NCBI GenBank assembly: GCA_045598025.1
Contig: JAZLLH010000015.1
Location: 1 to 5,053, forward strand
From: UBA1195 sp045598025
GTDB lineage: Bacteria > Bacteroidota > Bacteroidia > Bacteroidales > WCHB1-69
Length of the DNA stretch: 5,053 nt
Direction of reading: 5' to 3'
Part shown: piece after piece, positions 1-4,413 of the stretch
How positions within the stretch are numbered: the stretch's first letter is position 1
Layout: each line of letters opens with the position of its first letter
The notes under the pieces: model-generated
The model's input: only the letters and a program-made list of their open reading frames with translations
What the model was told of the DNA's origin: nothing
Database searches by the model: none
Position numbers and translations under genes: made by a program

Positions 1-150
1 TTCGTCACTATTTCGTTCATTCTCGAAGCCCCGACAGGAGCCTACATCCCGGGCAAAGGCCTTATGCCCTGGATTGCACAGACGATAGCCGCCGTCGCCA
101 CCATAACGCTTGTCGCCTGGTTCTGCAGATGGATGAAAATCAGCAGGTAG
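1..150 (+). CDS. C-terminal end of an unidentified membrane protein (5' truncated by window)
   Basis: Frame 1 is open from the first base to a TAG at 148-150, giving 49 residues of a protein that starts outside the window. The fragment begins with a hydrophobic stretch (FVTISFILEA), then a Gly/Pro-containing loop (PTGAYIPGKG). A second hydrophobic segment follows at about fragment residues 23-43 (PWIAQTIAAVATITLVAWF), and the end is a short basic tail (CRWMKISR). This pattern fits the last transmembrane helix of a polytopic inner-membrane protein with a positively charged cytoplasmic C-terminus. Codon use is G/C-rich and resembles the housekeeping genes on the right, unlike the A/T-rich stretch that follows. 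The family cannot be named from 49 residues; an acyltransferase-3 or transporter end would be a guess. The stop codon lies inside the palindrome at 148-173. Confidence 0.7.
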   Translation, partial: FVTISFILEAPTGAYIPGKGLMPWIAQTIAAVATITLVAWFCRWMKISR

Positions 151-173
151 AGATGCGGTGCACCACGTCTCTA
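148..173. repeat. REP-like palindrome overlapping the upstream gene's stop codon
   Basis: The two 13-nt arms, TAGAGATGCGGTG (148-160) and CACCACGTCTCTA (161-173), form 11 Watson-Crick pairs, one G-U pair (154/167) and one C-A mismatch (156/165). There is no spacer between the arms, so the centre GGTGCACC would fold as a tight tetraloop. The TAG stop of the upstream gene forms the outer edge of the left arm. A T-run appears only at 193-198, about 20 nt away, so this is not a textbook intrinsic terminator, though it may still end transcription or protect the 3' end. From memory, palindromes of the general form GTAGAGACGC...GCGTCTCTAC occur as dispersed repeats in some bacterial genomes. Membership in such a family is inferred. 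Confidence 0.55.
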
Positions 174-280
174 TGAATGTCCCAATTACGTTTTTTGTTG
201 CTTCTATGGAAAACGCCTAAAAATATTATGACATATTGAATTGATGTTTTAAAAATGCGTATTTTGCGGTTTAATCTAAG

Positions 281-490
281 GTGAAATTACCCTCGGTTTC
301 TCAGAGGAGAATAACAAAATACGTAGAACCAGTCACTCCGGAAGAGTTAGAGATGTTGGACCATGGAATATCAAAAGTGCGGTTGTCTATGCTTCCAATG
401 GATCATGAACGTACATTCAAGAAGGACATAATTGGTAAAAAACTATATCAGTTATACTTGAAAGCCAAAACCAAAAGAGAAGATTTCTAA
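281..490 (+). CDS. Small hypothetical protein, 69 aa, GTG start
   Basis: This is an open frame of 69 codons ending in TAA at 488-490. The protein is highly charged and probably helical, with a Pro/Glu-rich segment (EPVTPEELEMLDHG, residues 16-29) and a basic end (KKLYQLYLKAKTKREDF). It has no signal peptide or membrane segment, and I do not recognise the family. The only possible start near the 5' end is GTG at 281, because an in-frame stop lies at 272-274 and the first internal ATG is about half way along. There is no Shine-Dalgarno-like site. A weak -7-like element (TATTTTG, 260-266) would leave an almost leaderless message. The sequence is A/T-rich. It may be a real small gene or the 3' remnant of a longer gene that lost its start; the protein-like composition argues against pure chance. 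Confidence 0.4.
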   Translation: MKLPSVSQRRITKYVEPVTPEELEMLDHGISKVRLSMLPMDHERTFKKDIIGKKLYQLYLKAKTKREDF

Positions 491-590
491 TGATACCTAT
501 TTCTTTTGCTAAAAATCAGAATTTTCGCAGCTCGTCGTGGAGGAAAAGGTGCTATAGGATAAACTTTTATATAAACAAATAAATTAGAAA

Positions 591-1016
591 ATGAAACGTA
601 TTTTAACTATATTTTTAGAATGCTTGGCGTGTACTCTAATTATGATTTCATGTAAGAAAGATGATGCCGACGCTTTTGTTGGCCGGTATTCGCTTAGTCT
701 AACGGAAAATGTTGTATGGGGAGCAGCAGAAGCCACATTAAATGATAATGGAGTATTGATGATTCAGAAAGAGAGTGATTCCAGAGTGAAAGTTTCAGGT
801 ATGTACTATACTTATGGTGAAGTAGTTGAAAATAAATTGTATATGGAAGGTTTTAGCGTCTCTGATGAGGCTGGTTATTTAACTTATACTTTTAATGAAG
901 CAACACTAAAGGGCAACGTCTTAACATTTACAGCAGTATATACGGGTAAACTATCTTCTGGAGGAATATTGTATCCTATACGTTCGGTAGCCCATGTTAC
1001 TTGTATAAAACAGTAG
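591..1016 (+). CDS. Small predicted surface-exposed lipoprotein, function unknown (141 aa)
   Basis: The N-terminus is a lipoprotein signal peptide: basic MKR, a hydrophobic stretch, and a lipobox M-I-S-C with the lipidated cysteine at residue 21. The mature part is about 121 residues, rich in alternating Tyr/Val/Thr and Gly turns (for example SGMYYTYGEVV and GYLTYTFNEATLKGN). This suggests a compact beta-sandwich or barrel like the small lipocalin-like lipoproteins common in Bacteroidota, but no specific family is recognised. Residues after the cysteine read K-K-D-D-A, which resembles the K-(D/E)2 lipoprotein export signal described in this phylum, so the protein may sit on the cell surface. 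The signal peptide is slightly odd, with a Glu at residue 10 and extra cysteines at 11 and 14. The ATG at 591 follows an A-rich leader (ATAAATTAGAAA) typical of Bacteroidota initiation. It stands alone in an A/T-rich patch with no operon partner. Confidence 0.85.
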   Translation: MKRILTIFLECLACTLIMISCKKDDADAFVGRYSLSLTENVVWGAAEATLNDNGVLMIQKESDSRVKVSGMYYTYGEVVENKLYMEGFSVSDEAGYLTYTFNEATLKGNVLTFTAVYTGKLSSGGILYPIRSVAHVTCIKQ

Positions 1017-1125
1017 GATATTAGTGGATTTTAAGCTTTTACTGGGTAAGGTGAAAAGCAAGTACGATGAGATTATGAATCCCGAGGATTTGGAAATGTA
1101 CGTTGTGGGTAAACAAATCGGATAA
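1009..1125 (+). pseudogene. Possible coding remnant or tiny ORF downstream of the lipoprotein
   Basis: Frame 1 is open between stops at 1006-1008 and 1123-1125. From GTG at 1024 it reads 33 residues of plausible protein character: a basic start (VDFKLLLGKVKSKYDEIM) and then an acidic helical stretch with NPEDLEMYVVGKQIG. The only ATG codons are internal (first at 1075), and no ribosome-binding site is evident. It overlaps the end of the lipoprotein gene by 8 nt in another frame. It may be the 3' tail of a decayed gene or a chance ORF. A loose inverted repeat, GCTTTTAC (1035-1042) with GTGAAAAGC (1051-1059), lies inside it and could be a weak hairpin after the lipoprotein gene, but no T-run follows. 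No function can be assigned. Confidence 0.2.
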
Positions 1126-1184
1126 CCGTATTTCCACGATTTCCCCAACGGCGCACTATTCCCATCGACCAGTTGACCGAATTT

Positions 1185-1214
1185 TTTGTAAATTTTTTTT
1201 AACCGATAAAATTA
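1185..1214 (+). promoter_or_regulatory. Weak candidate promoter for the bcp gene
   Basis: TTTG at 1185-1188 matches the Bacteroides -33 motif. Eighteen nt later, TAAAATTA (1207-1214) is a partial match to the -7 motif TAnnTTTG: TA and one of the final four bases at the expected positions. The A/T-rich block ends just upstream of the ATG at 1226, giving a very short leader. The match is imperfect, and the true promoter may lie further upstream. Confidence 0.25.
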
Positions 1215-1225
1215 AATTAATCAGC

Positions 1226-1675
1226 ATGTTAGCAATTGGAACCAAAGCCCCGGATTTTGTGGGCACAGATGAAAACGGGAAAACCGTAAAATTAAGCGAT
1301 TTCGCAGGTAAGAAACTCGTTCTTTATTTTTATCCCAAGGACAGCACTCCGGGTTGTACGGCCGAGGCCTGCGACCTGCGCGACAACTATCAGCGTTTTC
1401 TTTCTCTCGGCTATGAAGTGCTGGGCGTCAGCAAGGATTCTGCCGCCTCTCATCAGAAATTTATTGCCAAGTACGAACTGCCCTTCCACCTCATCTCCGA
1501 TAAGGAGTGCGCTATTCTGCAAGCCTACGAGGCCTGGGGACCAAAGAAAATGTGCGGACACGAATGCGTAGGTACACTGCGCACTACGTATGTTATTGAT
1601 GAGCAAGGAAATATCATTGATGCCATTGCCAAGGTAGACACCAAAAACCATACGGCCCAATTGCTCAAGCAGTAG
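1226..1675 (+). CDS. bcp: Thioredoxin-dependent thiol peroxidase, Bcp/PrxQ-type peroxiredoxin
   Basis: A cytoplasmic peroxiredoxin that reduces hydrogen peroxide and organic hydroperoxides, recycled by thioredoxin. The 149-aa product matches the usual Bcp length. It shows the N-terminal G-x-x-A-P-D-F element (residues 5-11), then LVLYFYPKD and the active-site motif P37-x3-T41-x2-C44, with C44 the peroxidatic cysteine. C49 in CTAEAC is the resolving cysteine of the atypical 2-Cys subgroup. R119 in GTLRTTYVID is the conserved arginine that activates the thiolate. The start at ATG 1226 is chosen because MLAIGTKAPDF is the family's N-terminus; an in-frame ATG at 1103 would add 41 residues unlike any peroxiredoxin. 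Three further cysteines (C95, C110, C114) are present, the last two in MCGHECVG. The gene is monocistronic, convergent with the lipid operon, and ends 41 nt before a strong hairpin. Confidence 0.96.
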   Translation: MLAIGTKAPDFVGTDENGKTVKLSDFAGKKLVLYFYPKDSTPGCTAEACDLRDNYQRFLSLGYEVLGVSKDSAASHQKFIAKYELPFHLISDKECAILQAYEAWGPKKMCGHECVGTLRTTYVIDEQGNIIDAIAKVDTKNHTAQLLKQ

Positions 1676-1716
1676 GCAAACCGGCTGTCGCAAGCCCTGG
1701 AATGATTTTCATACAC

Positions 1717-1761
1717 CACTCAGTCCATTTGCCCGATAGGGAAAATGGACTGAGTGCTTTT
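1717..1761 (+). terminator. Strong intrinsic terminator between convergent bcp and acyl carrier protein genes
   Basis: The arms CACTCAGTCCATTT (1717-1730) and AAATGGACTGAGTG (1743-1756) are perfectly complementary over 14 bp. They continue inward through one G-A mismatch (1731/1742) into three more pairs (CCC 1732-1734, GGG 1739-1741) with a GATA loop. CTTTTGTGTT follows on the plus strand, so it should terminate bcp. The same hairpin lies 8 nt past the stop codon of the minus-strand acyl carrier protein gene. In that direction the sequence after the stem (GTGTATGAAAATC) has no T-run, so bidirectional action is possible but weaker. Confidence 0.88.
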
Positions 1762-1764
1762 GTG

Positions 1765-1995
1765 TTACTGTATGCGTTTGTCGATGTAGTCAACCACTTC
1801 GCCTACGGTTTGGAATGGCGTGACGGTCTCAAATCGGAATTGGAATTCGTTTTCTATGGCCAATGCCAGCATAATCATGGAAAGAGAATCCACCCCGAGA
1901 TCCTGCATCATGCGGGTATCCAAGGTAATGTTGTCCGTGTCAGCATTCGGCTTGACAGTCTTGAAAACTTTCTTCAGTCTTTCTAATGTATCCAT
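1765..1995 (-). CDS. Acyl carrier protein, dedicated to the adjacent ligase/acyltransferase
   Basis: A 76-aa carrier protein, within the usual ACP length. S37 in the D-L-G-V-D-S-L motif (residues 32-38) is the site where a 4'-phosphopantetheine arm would be attached. The flanking helices fit the four-helix ACP fold: an N-terminal amphipathic helix (MDTLERLKKVFKTV), helix II after the serine (SMIMLALAIENEF), and a C-terminal helix (TVGEVVDYIDKRI). It is the last gene of the minus-strand operon, starting 10 nt after the ligase stop, which implies co-transcription and translational coupling. Helix II is more hydrophobic (Met/Ile/Leu/Ala) than the acidic helix II of AcpP. I therefore infer a specialised carrier for the neighbouring acyl-AMP ligase and acyltransferase rather than the fatty-acid-synthase ACP. 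The terminator hairpin lies 8 nt beyond its stop. What it carries cannot be read from the sequence. Confidence 0.93.
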   Translation of the reverse strand: MDTLERLKKVFKTVKPNADTDNITLDTRMMQDLGVDSLSMIMLALAIENEFQFRFETVTPFQTVGEVVDYIDKRIQ

Positions 1996-2005
1996 AGGAG
2001 TCGGT

Positions 2006-3499
2006 TTAGTTGTTTTTACGATCGACTTTCAGGGCTCCGGTCCGTTTAAAGTCTTCGGTGCGTATGACCATTTTTGAAATCCGTGCGTAGGACGGGAGAC
2101 TTTGATTCACTTTGTCCACCAGTTGTTGCATGGAAGTCCGGATGACATCGGCATCGGCTTGCGGGAAAGCCTCGGTACGGGGCAGAATTTCAATTCCTAT
2201 CACTTCTTCTCCGTTTTGTTCCATGACTTTGGCCAGGCAGTCCTTCACGCGGAAATCCTTGTAGAAGGGATCTTCTATGGTTTCAGGGGAAACATTTTCT
2301 CCGTTCTTGAGCAGTATGATGTTCTTGATGCGGCCGACAATGTACAGGTAGCCGTCTTCGTCGAAGCGGGCGAGATCTCCCGTCTTCAGCCATCCGTCTT
2401 CTGTCATGGCTTCTTTGGTTGCCGCTTCGTCCTTGTAGTAGCCGAGCATGATGTTGTCACCGTGCAGCCACAACTCTCCATCCACCAGTTTGGCTTCCTG
2501 TCCGTAGTACAGTTTTCCGACGCTGGTCGGGCGTTCCAGTGACTCTGCATTTCCGGAAGTGAGGTTGGCTGTTTCCGTCATGCCGTAACCGGCCAGCAGG
2601 CGGATGCCCAGTTTGTCGAATTCTTCAATCAGTTTTGGGGGCACATTGGCTGCTCCGGAAATGATGGTTTTGAGCTCTCCGCCCAGGAACTGGGGACCAT
2701 ACATCTTGGTGAGTCCGTACAGGATTTCACAAAGTCCGGGTACCAGTACAAGGCAGGTCGGACGCATCATCGGAATCTTTCCGATGGTAGCTTTCATGTC
2801 CTCACAACTGTACAGCAATCCTCCGGTATACAGCACGGCCATGGTGCTGCGGATCAGTCCGAAGACATGGCTCAGCGGAAGCATGGCGATGTAACGGTGC
2901 CCGTTCAGTACGCTTCCCGGCATGAAACACCCGTTGAAGGATCCGCGCATGAGGGCCCGGTGAGGAAGTACGACTCCTTTGGGGGCACCGGTAGTTCCTC
3001 CGGTAAAGAAAATGGCCGCCGGCTGGTCTTTATCTACCTTTGCCATGTCGGCGGGTACATTGCCCAATTCCGTAGTCGGACAGACAGGAATGGACAGATG
3101 GGCGCAAAGCGGTTTGAATTCTTCCCTTACGAAAAGGGCTGCAATATCAAAGCGCTTTACCGAACCGACAATAGCCGGCTCCGGAAGGGCGGCGGGCATC
3201 ATCAGTGCGGTATATCCGGCACTTGTGATGGCCAGAAAGAGTTCGACCGCATCCATGCTGTTCCGGTCCAGAACGGCGATTTGACTGCCTGCCGGCAGTC
3301 CCAGTTTCTGAATATATCCCCTGCGCAGGGCTACGCGTTCCAGCATTTCTTTGTAGGTGTAGGTGATAGTCAGGTCAGAGAGAGCCGGCCGATCGGCGTA
3401 TTCTGTCGAGAGCCATGCTAAAAATTCGGGTACAGTGGGGATGTAGGAGAGGCGTTGTTTTTCCTCTCTCGGAATCATGTTGAAAAAGTAATCGTTCAT
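2006..3499 (-). CDS. AMP-forming acyl-acid ligase (acyl-ACP or acyl-CoA synthetase, ANL superfamily)
   Basis: Activates a carboxylic acid, probably a medium- or long-chain fatty acid, with ATP to an acyl-adenylate and then transfers it to a thiol. At 497 aa it is full length for the family. Motifs in order: P-loop FTGGTTGAPKG (165-175), GYGMTET (304-310), the ATP-ribose-binding TGDLARFDEDGYLYIVGR (373-390) with D375 and R390, the hinge region IKNIILLKNGENVSPETIE (391-409), and the C-terminal catalytic lysine K491 in RTGALKVDRK. All key residues appear intact. The KNGENVSP hinge form resembles long-chain acyl-CoA/acyl-ACP synthetases more than acetyl-CoA synthetase. There is no signal peptide, so it is cytoplasmic. 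It sits 29 nt after the acyltransferase and 10 nt before the acyl carrier protein, so the likely thiol acceptor is that ACP. CoA as acceptor remains possible. Confidence 0.93.
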   Translation of the reverse strand: MNDYFFNMIPREEKQRLSYIPTVPEFLAWLSTEYADRPALSDLTITYTYKEMLERVALRRGYIQKLGLPAGSQIAVLDRNSMDAVELFLAITSAGYTALMMPAALPEPAIVGSVKRFDIAALFVREEFKPLCAHLSIPVCPTTELGNVPADMAKVDKDQPAAIFFTGGTTGAPKGVVLPHRALMRGSFNGCFMPGSVLNGHRYIAMLPLSHVFGLIRSTMAVLYTGGLLYSCEDMKATIGKIPMMRPTCLVLVPGLCEILYGLTKMYGPQFLGGELKTIISGAANVPPKLIEEFDKLGIRLLAGYGMTETANLTSGNAESLERPTSVGKLYYGQEAKLVDGELWLHGDNIMLGYYKDEAATKEAMTEDGWLKTGDLARFDEDGYLYIVGRIKNIILLKNGENVSPETIEDPFYKDFRVKDCLAKVMEQNGEEVIGIEILPRTEAFPQADADVIRTSMQQLVDKVNQSLPSYARISKMVIRTEDFKRTGALKVDRKNN

Positions 3500-3528
3500 A
3501 TCTTTTGTGTTTATTTAAAGGATTTTCG

Positions 3529-4170
3529 TTATTTGTTGCCGTTTTGTCCGGTTTTTCTGAAAAAGTCCTGCTGCATGGACACCATGCGGTCGTGCAGATT
3601 TTGGGTTTCCTGACGGATGTATTCGGCCGTCAGGCCTTCTGTCGGCCGGTTCAGGTGAAAAGGAGTGCCCACGTACAGCCGGGTCCTGTGGATGAAATTG
3701 TAGGGACCGTCAATGTACACCATCACTATGGGAGCCCCCGTCAAGGCTGCGATGGTGGTGACTCCCGAATGGAAGGGGAGTATGTCCTTGTTCTCCAGGT
3801 TGCGTATGCCTTCCGGATAAATGCCTATGTTCTGTTTTTCCCTGGTCAGTATATCAATAGAACGGTGTACCCACTGGGTGTCCAGATTGCGGCGGTCAAT
3901 GGGAATGCATCCTGTGTGTTTCAGGTAGAATGCCGAGAACTTGTTCTCAAAACGGTCTTTGGCGGCCAGGTTGCGGATGATATTGCCCCTCAGGGCTGTC
4001 GCTACAATAGCCCCATCCGTATGGCAGCGGTGATTGCTGACGAGTATGCTTGGCTCTTTCAGCAAATTTTCTTGTACAGCCACGTTTTCATAATACACTT
4101 TGGGATGGTATACCAAATGTACCAGACCGGCCACTATGCTGCAAAAAATCTTATCTGCGAAGGTAGTCAT
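3529..4170 (-). CDS. PlsC/LPLAT-family lysophospholipid (1-acylglycerol-phosphate-type) acyltransferase
   Basis: Transfers an acyl group from acyl-ACP or acyl-CoA to a lysolipid or related hydroxyl at the inner membrane face. The 213-aa product is typical for compact PlsC-like enzymes and carries the four family blocks in order: the catalytic H-x4-D in SNHRCHTDG (H47, D52), GCIPIDRR (87-94, substrate-binding arginines), IYPEGIRN (117-124, E120/G121), and GAPIVMVYI (145-153). A hydrophobic N-terminal stretch (FCSIVAGLVHLVY, 9-21) probably attaches it to the membrane. Block I contains a second His and a Cys (RCHT), and the D-G pair recalls the acyltransferase half of E. coli Aas. It is the first gene of the minus-strand operon, followed 29 nt later by the ligase. 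The main PlsC of the cell may be encoded elsewhere, so a lysolipid-recycling or specialised lipid role is the favoured inference. The acceptor is unknown. Confidence 0.92.
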   Translation of the reverse strand: MTTFADKIFCSIVAGLVHLVYHPKVYYENVAVQENLLKEPSILVSNHRCHTDGAIVATALRGNIIRNLAAKDRFENKFSAFYLKHTGCIPIDRRNLDTQWVHRSIDILTREKQNIGIYPEGIRNLENKDILPFHSGVTTIAALTGAPIVMVYIDGPYNFIHRTRLYVGTPFHLNRPTEGLTAEYIRQETQNLHDRMVSMQQDFFRKTGQNGNK

Positions 4171-4262
4171 ATATCTTTTCTTTGAATCTTACATAACGTA
4201 AAGAAAGTTGTTTTTCTTGTACAGATAGGAATATTAGACCAATTTATTAGTGTTATAGACTA

Positions 4263-4270
4263 TATTTTTG
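4263..4270 (+). promoter_or_regulatory. Candidate distal -7 promoter element upstream of guaA
   Basis: TATTTTTG matches the Bacteroides -7 consensus TAnnTTTG exactly. It lies about 145 nt before the guaA start. No good -33 TTTG precedes it at the usual distance (TTTA at 4243-4246 is closest), and the region is A/T-rich, so a chance match is quite possible. Confidence 0.3.
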
Positions 4271-4366
4271 TGGTTTTCTTCTTTTTTGTGAAGAAATCCG
4301 GTCGAAATAACGTTTTTTGTGACAAAAAAATGGGCTCCCCATCACGTACGCTATTGATAATATGCT

Positions 4367-4374
4367 TATCTTTG
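4367..4374 (+). promoter_or_regulatory. Candidate -7 promoter element of guaA
   Basis: TATCTTTG matches TAnnTTTG exactly and is placed so that transcription would begin at about 4381, giving a leader of roughly 30 nt before the guaA ATG. The -33 position (around 4343-4347) has no clear TTTG, which is tolerated in many Bacteroides promoters. The leader is too short to hold a purine riboswitch. Confidence 0.6.
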
Positions 4375-4413
4375 CATTTCTAACATAATGCATACTAAAA
4401 TCAAGCAGCCTAT

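Larger units (their letters stand above)
4171..4413. other. Divergent intergenic region between the lipid operon and guaA
   Basis: This 243-nt A/T-rich region must hold the promoters of both the leftward lipid operon and rightward guaA. On the minus strand no exact TAnnTTTG is present. The nearest match is TAAATTGG (minus strand, 4246-4239; five of six fixed bases), without a convincing -33. A 7-bp inverted repeat, TTTCTTC (4275-4281) and GAAGAAA (4290-4296), lies between the two transcription units with an 8-nt centre. A smaller one, AAGAAA (4201-4206) with TTTCTT (4213-4218), lies in the operon leader. Either could be a hairpin or an operator half-site pair, but both are low-complexity A/T sequence. 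Confidence 0.45.

Noticed and set aside
1035..1059. Hairpin GCTTTTAC/GTGAAAAGC as a terminator for the lipoprotein gene
   Set aside because: The stem is A/T-rich with a bulge and no T-run follows, so it does not meet terminator criteria.
951..1148. 65-codon minus-strand ORF across the lipoprotein end
   Set aside because: It overlaps the lipoprotein gene, has serine/tyrosine-rich random-looking composition, and no start signal or context.
1103..1225. N-terminal extension of the Bcp protein from an upstream in-frame ATG
   Set aside because: The extra 41 residues have no peroxiredoxin character and end in a poly-T/A-rich leader. The family N-terminus MLAIGTKAPDF begins exactly at ATG 1226.
2102..3421. 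Several long plus-strand ORFs opposite the ligase gene
   Set aside because: They are antisense shadows of a gene whose motifs are all intact on the minus strand. Their translations are low-quality and rich in Cys, His, Gln and Arg without recognisable domains.
3505..4185. 226-codon plus-strand ORF opposite the acyltransferase
   Set aside because: The minus strand encodes all four PlsC family blocks. The plus-strand reading has no domain and covers the same bases.
4382..4413. Purine or other riboswitch in the guaA leader
   Set aside because: With the -7 element at 4367 the leader is only about 30 nt, too short for a known riboswitch, and no conserved purine-aptamer core is visible.
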